64,000 nucleotides of DNA, from positions 1-64,000 of the forward strand of contig JAENZP010000011.1 of assembly GCA_016841205.1 (NCBI GenBank), in the 5' to 3' direction. This document shows, one piece after another, positions 55,770-64,000 of this stretch. The first letter of the stretch is position 1, and the number at the start of each line of letters is the position of its first letter. The translations under genes and the position numbers were made by a program. Origin of the DNA: Desulfoscipio geothermicus. GTDB taxonomy: Bacteria > Bacillota > Desulfotomaculia > Desulfotomaculales > Desulfallaceae. The notes beneath the pieces were generated by a model, which ran no database searches, had not been told where the DNA came from, and saw only the letters and a program-made list of their open reading frames with translations.

Positions 55770-55807
55770 TTTTTACACCTCCCATCATATATTTCAGATC
55801 CCCGAAA

Positions 55808-55935
55808 TTATCTCTTTTGCTCTTTTCTAGGAAACAACGCTAATAAAAATAATACCCCTGCACAAGCAGAAGTTGAAATTACAGCCAGTTGGATGCTATC
55901 GGAAATATTGATGAAATAAATAAATAATCTTGATT
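55808..55935 (-). pseudogene. C-terminal fragment of a membrane transporter (probable)
   Basis: The minus strand stays open for about 42 codons ending in a hydrophobic helix and a basic tail (VLFLLALFPRKEQKR-stop). It lacks any start or binding site. It resembles the last helix of an MFS-type transporter, but only loosely. Confidence 0.35.
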
Positions 55936-56034
55936 AATCCATACTTATTTATAAATATCCTCTTGTCAAAGCTAATTTATTTTTTCTAAATAAACCTAAT
56001 ATTGCCTTGCATTCTAACCTCCTCCTTAAATTCT

Positions 56035-56892
56035 TCAGCGATACGTATCTTTTTTGTTATATTTAATATCGGTAACCTCACAATGATACCAACTGAAATC
56101 TCCAGTCTTTAATTTCCAGATTACTTCCCCTTTAGCAGGAATCCTAATCCCATTAAATTCCTTATAATCATCCATTTGAACCGACCAGGTTTCCAATACA
56201 AACTTTCCATCAAATTCCCCATATCGTTCAGCAATAAAGTTTATAACTTCACCCTTCTCGTTAAACATAAATACTCCTAATGCAGTTACTCCTTTATAGC
56301 TCATAGTAGCTTTTGCAGAATTTGCATCGATTTCTTCCCATATAATGTACTTGCTTAAAGCAGCAGACGGGAACCACACTATCTCAGCGAGATATCGTAC
56401 CAGCGTACCCTGGTCTATTTCTTTTCCTTTGGAATCCGCGACCGTTATTAATGAAAGAACTTTTATAAGCATGTTTCCTTGGCCTTGATCATACTTATCT
56501 CTTCCTACAATATGCACTAATGGAGCAGCTTTAATTTTAGCCTTCCAAATAAAGCCCGGTTCGTCTATCTTAAAGTACTGTTCCGCTTCAACAGGCATCC
56601 AGGACTGTTCTGCTTTTAATCTCATCGTTGCTTTTTGTTTTAAGTAAGCTGTTTTAATTCTTTCTTTTCCAATTACCTGAGAGTATTCCATCCATTTTTG
56701 AACGTTGGGCGGCAATCTTTCCAAATCGGCTTTCTGAATAATCTCATCCTTGTATTCAACAAAATTTAAAAACTCTGTAATTTCTTTTTTAACACTTTTA
56801 TTGAATTGAAAATTTGCTATTGATGAAACTGTTATAACCAAAACAATAATGGAAAAAATAGCACAAAGTATTATTAGGACAATTTTGAGCAT
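56035..56892 (-). CDS. DUF6544/DUF6920-type membrane-anchored protein
   Basis: 285 residues. A single N-terminal membrane helix (about 4-26) is followed by a predominantly beta domain with RLPPNVQKWMEYSQVIG, WFPSAALSKY and the C-terminal FNGIRIPAKGEVIW. These are features of the DUF6544 (DUF6920) family, often near regulators and transporters, function unknown. AAGGGG lies 8 nt before the ATG. Confidence 0.75.
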   Translation of the reverse strand: MLKIVLIILCAIFSIIVLVITVSSIANFQFNKSVKKEITEFLNFVEYKDEIIQKADLERLPPNVQKWMEYSQVIGKERIKTAYLKQKATMRLKAEQSWMPVEAEQYFKIDEPGFIWKAKIKAAPLVHIVGRDKYDQGQGNMLIKVLSLITVADSKGKEIDQGTLVRYLAEIVWFPSAALSKYIIWEEIDANSAKATMSYKGVTALGVFMFNEKGEVINFIAERYGEFDGKFVLETWSVQMDDYKEFNGIRIPAKGEVIWKLKTGDFSWYHCEVTDIKYNKKDTYR

Positions 56893-56941
56893 ATCGACAA
56901 CCCCTTAATAATTTTTAGGATCCTTAGAATACGATATCCTT

Positions 56942-57150
56942 CTATTTGAAAATAAAATAAGCAAGTGATCCAAAAACTATAACGTAAACTGCAAGCACGG
57001 CAAAACTGCTTAACTGGTTAGCGCTATTTGTAAAATCTAAAAGCGTCATACTGAATGAAAAATAAGAGGTTATTAATAATGATCTTGTTTGTTCTATTAA
57101 GCTGGCAAGTATCTGTAGAACAAGAAATATTCCTATACCTACGCCGATAC
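56942..57150 (-). pseudogene. ABC-2-type permease C-terminal remnant
   Basis: The minus strand reads GVGIGIFLVLQILASLIEQT and FAVLAVYVIVFGSLAYFIFK-stop, about 68 codons of two membrane helices as in the end of ABC-2 permeases. The frame is closed upstream by a stop and has no start. It looks like the end of a lost drug- or lipid-exporter subunit. Confidence 0.7.
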
Positions 57151-57191
57151 GATTCCGTCAATCTTTATCATTGGCCTATTTATCATGCTGA

Positions 57192-58172
57192 TTACAACCT
57201 CCCTTGACAGTAATTTATAAAATGTCTTTCCAGCCAGTCAGAAAGTATTCTTGATAAGTCAGTATGGACGGGTAGGCCAGTAGTTGCTTTGTATTGCTGT
57301 TTGAAATTTATGGCTGAAACAGGTCCTGTGTATTCTTTCAACCCATGATCCATATTTTCAATAACGTGGCATTCCACTTCTCCTTTTGCTATACCGAGAA
57401 CATCTTTTATTCTGTCAGGGTTAGCCTGAAAATCTTTGGAACCGGTCACGGCTAATACCGGGCATGCTGCTTTTTTCAGATCATCGAGGACATTATAAGC
57501 TAAATGTTCCCTAAACCATTTTGCATTCATTTTCACGAAATTATATTTTAAGATATCTGCATCTGATTCCTGAATTCTTCGTAACAGTTTTTGAGCTTGC
57601 CTTTCTCCCAATTTATCGACCCTTGTTAACCGAAATAAAAAACCTTTGAACCCTTTGGAATCAAGCAGCTCCGCATAAGCTATTGCACGCTGGCGCTTTA
57701 AAGCAGCCTCTAAAGGCTCAGCAGCTCCTGATAGTAAAATTAAACCGCTTACAGGTTTGCGGGCATTTGCTGCTGTCACCAGGATACAACCCTCGCTGTG
57801 TCCCAGAAGAATAATATTGTTCTTATCTACTAAGAGATGTTTTTTAATAAATTCCATATTTACATCAATATCATCAACCAGATCCCACATACCTGTCTTA
57901 AGATAGCTTCCTCCGCTTTGGCCTACACCTCTCTTATCATAGCGTAGGGTAATAAATCCAAGCTTGGTTATAATTTCAGCCAGTTTCTTGTAAATATTGG
58001 TGTTTAGCTTCATCTTTTGTACATTTCCATCACGGTCAATTTCCCCTGAACCCGAAACAATTAGTACCACAGGATATTTCTTCTCCATATTCTCTGGAAT
58101 CGTAAGCGTACCTTTTAGTTCATGCTTTCCGCTAACCGTTACCTGTTCTTCTTTGAAGTTAATACAACCCAT
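57192..58172 (-). CDS. Alpha/beta hydrolase
   Basis: 326 residues. The hydrolase fold has the nucleophile elbow LGHSEGC (Ser near 125), the acid in TGSKDFQANP and the His in NMDHGLK. An internal helical cap (about 155-225) includes RVDKLGERQAQ. Substrate unknown; esterase or peptidase activities are common. GGGAGG is 9 nt before the ATG. It is the second gene after the regulator at 58209, 36 bp away and on the same strand. Confidence 0.85.
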   Translation of the reverse strand: MGCINFKEEQVTVSGKHELKGTLTIPENMEKKYPVVLIVSGSGEIDRDGNVQKMKLNTNIYKKLAEIITKLGFITLRYDKRGVGQSGGSYLKTGMWDLVDDIDVNMEFIKKHLLVDKNNIILLGHSEGCILVTAANARKPVSGLILLSGAAEPLEAALKRQRAIAYAELLDSKGFKGFLFRLTRVDKLGERQAQKLLRRIQESDADILKYNFVKMNAKWFREHLAYNVLDDLKKAACPVLAVTGSKDFQANPDRIKDVLGIAKGEVECHVIENMDHGLKEYTGPVSAINFKQQYKATTGLPVHTDLSRILSDWLERHFINYCQGRL

Positions 58173-58208
58173 TTAAACACATCCTCCCTTCCTTTTAATT
58201 TTTTCTTT

Positions 58209-58766
58209 CTATTCATTTTCTTTTTTTGAGGGATTGCAGAGCTGAGGAAGTACAATAGTTGCTATATTCCTGGGCTTCCTACCGGGTGCTGGCTCATTAT
58301 GTGCAACCTTCTGGAGCGCATCTGCAATTGTTCTTTGCAGTTGGACGAATTCCTCATCGTTCAAATAAACTGTTGCCAGACGATAACCGACTCCATCCGA
58401 TATTAAATCAAATTTATCCTGGCTGAGGTATTTTTCAAAATCGCCTAAAAGGTTGGTCAGAAAAGTAAAGAAATATCTAAAATGGTCTTCTCTGGTAGCG
58501 TTATCTATATCCTCTTTTGTCAAATGTTCAACATGCTCAGCCAAACTGTATACCTTCTCTACAGTACCCCTTACCTGATTCTCTTCAACCACGGTAATAA
58601 TTCCCGCTTCCAGAAGCTTATTCAAATGTCTGTACATAGTAGCTTGCGGAACATCAGGAAGCAATTCATTAATCTGTTGGACCGTCAACCGTCTTCCACC
58701 AATTAAAGTTTGAATAGTCCTCATACGAATCGGATGCAGCATTATGTCTATTTTTGATTCTTTCAT
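58209..58766 (-). CDS. Winged-HTH transcriptional regulator (ArsR/HTH_20-like)
   Basis: 186 residues. The N-terminal winged helix-turn-helix (about 5-90) has LTVQQINELLPDVPQATMYR as the helix-turn-helix and KLLEAGIITVVEE as the wing. The C-terminal part is helical. A binding site AAGGTG sets the ATG at 58766 rather than a 24-codon longer frame that reads through a palindrome. It precedes the hydrolase gene and sits directly behind a perfect 26-bp inverted repeat, its likely operator (inference). Confidence 0.8.
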   Translation of the reverse strand: MKESKIDIMLHPIRMRTIQTLIGGRRLTVQQINELLPDVPQATMYRHLNKLLEAGIITVVEENQVRGTVEKVYSLAEHVEHLTKEDIDNATREDHFRYFFTFLTNLLGDFEKYLSQDKFDLISDGVGYRLATVYLNDEEFVQLQRTIADALQKVAHNEPAPGRKPRNIATIVLPQLCNPSKKENE

Positions 58767-58769
58767 CAA

Positions 58770-58837
58770 TGTCACCTTCAGTAATATTATCATTATTAAT
58801 ATTATTATTGTTAATGATAATATTACTGAAGGTGACA
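58770..58837. repeat. Perfect 26-bp inverted repeat over the regulator start
   Basis: Arms 58770-58795 and 58812-58837 are perfect complements (CACCTTCAGTAATATTATCA core) with a 16-nt AT-rich centre. The left arm includes the ribosome binding site of the regulator, and the right arm duplicates it in opposite orientation. It could be an operator, an RNA hairpin, or the scar of an inversion. Confidence 0.7.
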
Positions 58838-58938
58838 TCTGTCAAGTATTTTTATCCAATATCCTTAGAAATCCCTCTATTTTTCGCATTTGCCCTATTT
58901 GCGGATACAAGCTTATTTGGGGGGGAAAGTAGAATAAT

Positions 58939-59136
58939 TTATGGTGGATATAATTTAGATGCTAATAGTAAAGCATTTATCCATAATAATATACTAGTTA
59001 TAAAAAACATGCTTTGAATGCCAAAATGGGCTGCCACTTCTCCTCCTAATACTGAGCCTCCAAATATGCCTAAATATTGCGCAGATATGTTAAATCCCAA
59101 AACTCTACCGATAAGGAAATCCGATGTGATTTTTTA
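58939..59136 (-). pseudogene. MFS transporter C-terminal remnant
   Basis: The minus strand reads DFLIGRVLGFNISAQYLGIF, then GGSVLGGEVAAHFG and FFITSILLWINALLLASKLY before a stop. This is the penultimate and last helix region of multidrug-type MFS transporters. A stop and unrelated sequence lie upstream and no start exists. Confidence 0.75.
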
Positions 59137-59159
59137 ACCAGAGCATTAAGTGACGAAAG

Positions 59160-59297
59160 CAAACTGCAGAAGCCGGAGTAAGTTTAGAGCAGATTATGCA
59201 GCAGCTGGGCCACAATGACGACGACACGACGAAAAACATTTACCAACATGTAACCAAGCCGAAAAAGAAAGAAGCCTCTCAAAAGTTTGTGGACTAA
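59160..59297 (+). pseudogene. Tyrosine recombinase C-terminal remnant (second)
   Basis: The plus strand reads EAGVSLEQIMQQLGHNDDDT and then TKNIYQHVTKPKKKEASQKF before the stop at 59295. This is the LGH...Y catalytic end of integrases. Upstream similarity breaks after about 10 residues. With the MFS and ABC-2 relics it marks an old mobile insertion. Confidence 0.75.
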
Positions 59298-59393
59298 TGA
59301 GAGGCATCTAATATGTGTCTTATGTGGGCAGAATGTGGCAAATATGATTTGCCTACATTAAAATCCTTGATATTTTTGGGCTGTAAGGCTGTC

Positions 59394-61034
<1,641 letters not shown>

Positions 61035-61113
61035 TTAAACTTACCTCCTTCAATTGGATATATGCTCATGTTAAATAACTTTCTAAAAAAGCTGACTTAA
61101 CAGCTCACACAGG

Positions 61114-61398
61114 TTACTCGATAACACCGAGAACGTCCATTTCCCGTAAAATCAAGTACTCAACGTCGTCGATTTTGATTTCATTACCCGCATACTTGGA
61201 AAACAGTACCTTATCCCCTGCTTTCAGATCAATAGCTACGCGCTGCCCGTTATCCAACAGACGGCCCGAACCCACGGCCACTACTTCGCCTTGCTGCGGC
61301 TTTTCTTTGGCCGTATCCGGCAGCACAATACCGCTTTTGGTTACTTCTTCGCTAGGCATAGGCTTAACAACTACCCGATCGCCTAAAGGTCTTATCAC
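61114..61398 (-). CDS. groES: Co-chaperonin GroES
   Basis: 94 residues, the lid of the GroEL chamber. Visible are the N-terminal RPLGDRVVV, the mobile loop [18 protein letters not shown] and the late [11 protein letters not shown]-like strand. The start is GTG behind AAGGAGGGG. It is transcribed with groEL; the upstream region contains a perfect CIRCE. Confidence 0.97.
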   Translation of the reverse strand: MIRPLGDRVVVKPMPSEEVTKSGIVLPDTAKEKPQQGEVVAVGSGRLLDNGQRVAIDLKAGDKVLFSKYAGNEIKIDDVEYLILREMDVLGVIE

Positions 61399-61450
61399 AA
61401 AAACCCCTCCTTAATATTATTTGATAAAGTATTGAGCGGTTTTATTATTG

Positions 61451-61477
61451 TTAGCACTCATTAATACCGAGTGCTAA
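61451..61477 (-). promoter_or_regulatory. CIRCE operator (HrcA binding site)
   Basis: TTAGCACTC-N9-GAGTGCTAA, a perfect match to the CIRCE consensus. It lies between the promoter and groES, so HrcA repression of the heat-shock operon is expected. Confidence 0.97.
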
Positions 61478-61489
61478 CACCCAAGTAAT

Positions 61490-61518
61490 ATAATATAGAA
61501 CGAGCCAGCCAAAAGCAA
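61490..61518 (-). promoter_or_regulatory. groES-groEL promoter
   Basis: TTGCTT (61518-61513), a 17-nt spacer and TATTAT (61495-61490) on the minus strand, 13 nt before the CIRCE. Confidence 0.65.
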
Positions 61519-61717
61519 GTATTTTTTAACAAGAAATTACCCTTATTTTTTAAAAATAGGACAATTTATTAAAATATTACTCCGGCTTTCTCCTTCTATA
61601 TGATTATTGGAGCCTAATTTTAAACTGTCTAATCTTTTTAGACTCCTAGAAATATTTTCCCACAATTAACTCAATTTCATACAATAATTTTCCAAAAAAT
61701 TATCGTAATGTTTTTTA

Positions 61718-62212
61718 CTACTCCACACTGCCGCAATCTGTAGCCAGCCCTGTAAGTATTTCCAGACCGTGAGGCAGTGCAGGCAAAATTGCTTCCAGGC
61801 ACTCCCGCACCCCTTTGGGGCTACCTGGTAAATTAACAATGAGTGTCTTGTGCCTAATGCCCGCCACTGCCCGGGAAAGCATGGCCCGGTTGGTTTTTTT
61901 CAAGCTTTCCATGCGCATAACTTCGGCTATGCCCGGTGCCTCACGGTGGATAACCGCCCGCGTAGCCTCGGGAGTATTATCCCGCAGGCTAAAACCAGTA
62001 CCCCCGGTGGTTAAAATAAGTTCATGCTGGCCACGGTCAGCTAATTCAATTAATGTTTCCACGATAACGTCATAATCATCTGGGATAACCCGGTAATCTC
62101 CTACCGTCCAGCCCTGCTGCTCTATCAATTCCCTAATTATACCGGCACTAAGGTCCTCGCGCTCGCCACGCGAACCCTTATCGCTCATTGTTAAAATGGC
62201 CGCTTTGAACAC
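61718..62212 (-). CDS. mogA: Molybdopterin adenylyltransferase MogA/MoaB
   Basis: 164 residues of the MoCF-binding fold with TTGGTGFSLRDNTPEAT and NLPGSPKG, the molybdopterin-binding loops. It adenylylates molybdopterin before metal insertion by MoeA. The start is GTG behind GGGGGC. It is 270 bp downstream of the moeA-type gene on the same strand, supporting a molybdenum-cofactor role. Confidence 0.9.
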   Translation of the reverse strand: MFKAAILTMSDKGSRGEREDLSAGIIRELIEQQGWTVGDYRVIPDDYDVIVETLIELADRGQHELILTTGGTGFSLRDNTPEATRAVIHREAPGIAEVMRMESLKKTNRAMLSRAVAGIRHKTLIVNLPGSPKGVRECLEAILPALPHGLEILTGLATDCGSVE

Positions 62213-62482
62213 GTTTTAAGCCCCCTTAAGAAAGTACTCCTATCATTACAAACTACTTTCTATTTATAAATAAAACATTTTACGTTTCTTTACCTATATA
62301 TGTAATATTAACCGATTTTTTCTCATAATAAGGCCGGCTATATTTTTGTGGAGACCCGCCACAGGGAGCGTACATAGTGTCGCCCTCAGTGACGGTGAAC
62401 AGATTGCCGGGTATCCGGGCATCACGATAGCATTAGCAAGCTTTGCCCGGACCAACCGGATGAGTATTTACACCCCGCCCCA
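62213..62482. other. Gap between moeA-PBP and mogA, with hairpin
   Basis: TCCGGGCA (62418-62425) pairs with TGCCCGGA (about 62444-62451), 8 bp. It is GC-rich in parts (62345-62480), in contrast to the AT-rich rest. A structured leader, such as a molybdenum-cofactor RNA, is conceivable but I cannot match a consensus. Confidence 0.3.
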
Positions 62483-64000
62483 CTATTCCCGGCTGTCGTA
62501 CATTATTTTGCCACAGTCCCGCAGGTCGTAACCGCCCAGAGCGTTGACTTCCTGCTGGAAGGCAGGCTCTGCCATTACCTCTAACAGGCGCTGGATATAC
62601 AGTGTATCGTAGTAGGGCCCCGGAATACACAAATCATAACGTTCCTCCATCACAGGCACAAAATCCAGTCCCAAGGCTAGAGCCGCGGCTCGAATACCCA
62701 TGCCGGCATCGGCCGATCCCGAGGCTACCGCCGCTGCCACAGCCATATGAGTGTATTCCTCATGCTCGTAGCCCTTGATATCGTCCGGGTTAATGTTATG
62801 TTCTTGCAATTTATAATCAAATAGAATGCGCGTGCCCGCGCCCCGCTGCCGGTTTATGTAGCTGAGTCCCCCGGCTGCCAGGTCCTCCACCCCACGAATA
62901 TTGTGGGGATTACCGGGCGCCACCATTAAACCTTGCTCCCGGTGTACTAAATTGACCAGCACTACAGGCTGTCCGGCCAGCAATCGCTTAATGTAGGACA
63001 CGTTATAATCGCCGGTTTTCTCGTCCAGCAAGTGAGTACCGGCACAATGTGCCTCGCCCCGTTTCAAGGCGCTCAAGCCCCCCAGACTGCCAACGTTGGC
63101 CGAGGAAAGAGTGGCGACGGGATATTTTTTGCGCAGATGGTTGGCCAACACATCCAGGGTAATGTCGTGGCTGCCGATAATCACTGTTGTCTCCCGGATC
63201 TCCTCCAGCGGGCGCATCAATTCCACCGTCACGGAATCCCCGGCGTTGTAGCCCTCAGAAAGCCTGGGCACCCGCAACATGCCATCAGCCCGTACCATCG
63301 ACATAATAACCCCGGCCCCCCGGGAAATGGCCGTAGCAATTATCTTATCTCCCACCTGGCCCATTTTAACCCGCACAAATTCTTCAGTACCCATAGGTGA
63401 TACAATTTTACGGGATACTATAGCGTTGGCTTTTTCCCTCGCGGGCGGCGCCGCGCCCAGCTTGTTGTAAATGATTGGCCTGACGAACAGCTCAGCTGCC
63501 ACTACCGCCGACACCGAGTAGCCAGGCACACCAACCACCGGCTTGCCGGCCACTTCGCCCAGTATCACAGGCTTAGCAGGCTTAATGGCTACCCCGTGGG
63601 TGAGCACACGCCCCAACTCACCAATAAGCTCAGCGGTGAAGTCCTCCCGTCCCGCTGAGGAACCGGCGTTAATCAATACCACGTCAAAGTCCGATACCGC
63701 TGCCTGCAGCCGCTCTTTGAGGGCCTGGTAGTCATCGACGGTAATTTCATGGCGTATGGGGACACCGCCCCATTTGGCCACCATTGCTCCCAGCACCCGT
63801 GTATTGTATTCGATAATATCACCAGGCTTAAGCGACACCCCGGGTTGCACCAACTCGGTGCCAGTGGGTAAAAGCGCCACCCGGGGTCTGGGATGCACAG
63901 CGATTTCCGTTAGACCGCCGGCCAGTATACCACCCAGGTCAACTGGACGTAACCGGTGGTTAGCGGGTACAATCATTTCGGTAGCCACCACATCCTCGCC
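62483..64000 (-). CDS. moeA: Molybdopterin molybdotransferase MoeA fused to a PBP-like domain (5' end outside the window)
   Basis: 505 residues visible; the frame is open to the edge (GEDVVATEMIVPANH) and the start lies beyond 64000, so the GTG at 63991 is not the start. The MoeA part (to about residue 275 visible) has LRPVDLGGILAGG, PTGTELV, NAGSSAGRED and a C-terminal subdomain. It joins metal to adenylylated molybdopterin. The last 220 residues resemble the periplasmic-binding-like (PBP-like_2, PF12727) domain, with RKKYPVATLSSANVGSLGG and INRQRGAGTRILFDY. Such fusions occur in clostridia and archaea; ligand unknown. mogA follows. Confidence 0.88.
   Translation of the reverse strand, partial: GEDVVATEMIVPANHRLRPVDLGGILAGGLTEIAVHPRPRVALLPTGTELVQPGVSLKPGDIIEYNTRVLGAMVAKWGGVPIRHEITVDDYQALKERLQAAVSDFDVVLINAGSSAGREDFTAELIGELGRVLTHGVAIKPAKPVILGEVAGKPVVGVPGYSVSAVVAAELFVRPIIYNKLGAAPPAREKANAIVSRKIVSPMGTEEFVRVKMGQVGDKIIATAISRGAGVIMSMVRADGMLRVPRLSEGYNAGDSVTVELMRPLEEIRETTVIIGSHDITLDVLANHLRKKYPVATLSSANVGSLGGLSALKRGEAHCAGTHLLDEKTGDYNVSYIKRLLAGQPVVLVNLVHREQGLMVAPGNPHNIRGVEDLAAGGLSYINRQRGAGTRILFDYKLQEHNINPDDIKGYEHEEYTHMAVAAAVASGSADAGMGIRAAALALGLDFVPVMEERYDLCIPGPYYDTLYIQRLLEVMAEPAFQQEVNALGGYDLRDCGKIMYDSRE

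Noticed and set aside
58754-59017. 87-codon plus-strand ORF starting in the palindrome
   Set aside because: Its hydrophobic start is just the translated palindrome, and the rest is antisense to the MFS relic.

Overview
The window looks like a chromosomal segment of a spore-forming, low-to-mid GC Gram-positive anaerobe, most likely of the Desulfotomaculum/Peptococcaceae type (inference). The grounds are strong GGAGG-type ribosome binding sites with frequent GTG/TTG starts, a groES-groEL operon under a CIRCE element, and several sporulation-associated families: a CwlD-like amidase, a GerMN domain, a YhcN/YlaJ lipoprotein, a DUF1657 protein and a SpoVB-like flippase. A MoeA protein fused to a binding-protein domain and two NiCo riboswitches add to this picture. 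No single marker fixes the genus.

Layout. 1-330: leader and tandem promoters of an rRNA operon that runs off the left edge on the minus strand. 345-730: a degenerate repeat array of about 40 nt per unit. 845-3020: a tRNA-Thr followed by an integrase remnant and a protease-like gene bracketed by inverted IS3-type transposase remnants. 3040-10700: metabolic and membrane genes (Fe-alcohol dehydrogenase, DUF5658, a bactofilin-like protein, PEP carboxykinase, a HAD protein). 10979-13784: a P-type ATPase under a NiCo riboswitch. 14583-25552: a phosphate block with a PiT permease, ArsC, a PHP phosphoesterase, phoB-phoR and pstC-A-B-phoU-pstS, plus a second phoU preceded by a dead pstB copy. 26171-31150: cell-wall and spore genes. 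31215-32344: a CDF cation exporter under the second NiCo riboswitch. 32504-36142: two VanW proteins around an Orn/Lys/Arg-type decarboxylase. 36518-54492: mixed genes including MsrAB, a ThDP enzyme, MenA-like prenyltransferase, ABC-F, a SpoVB-like flippase, Ogt, CysK and a three-gene GMC dehydrogenase cluster. 54891-59297: a decaying island with four truncated genes around a regulator, a hydrolase and a DUF6544 protein. 59394-64000: groES-groEL and molybdopterin genes (mogA, and moeA-PBP cut by the right edge).

How the parts work together. The phosphate block is probably one PhoB-PhoR regulon: the pit and pstC upstream regions share a nearly identical stretch of about 56 bp holding TTTACA-type repeats, and pstS has similar repeats. 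The two NiCo riboswitches tie the P-type ATPase and the CDF protein into a Ni/Co efflux response. The most informative novelties are the reassignment of the P-type ATPase from its riboswitch, the amidase-GerMN-deacetylase triple fusion, the 5' leader of the DUF5658 gene that buries its ribosome binding site, the long palindrome over the regulator start at 58.8 kb, and the repeat array beside the rRNA promoter.
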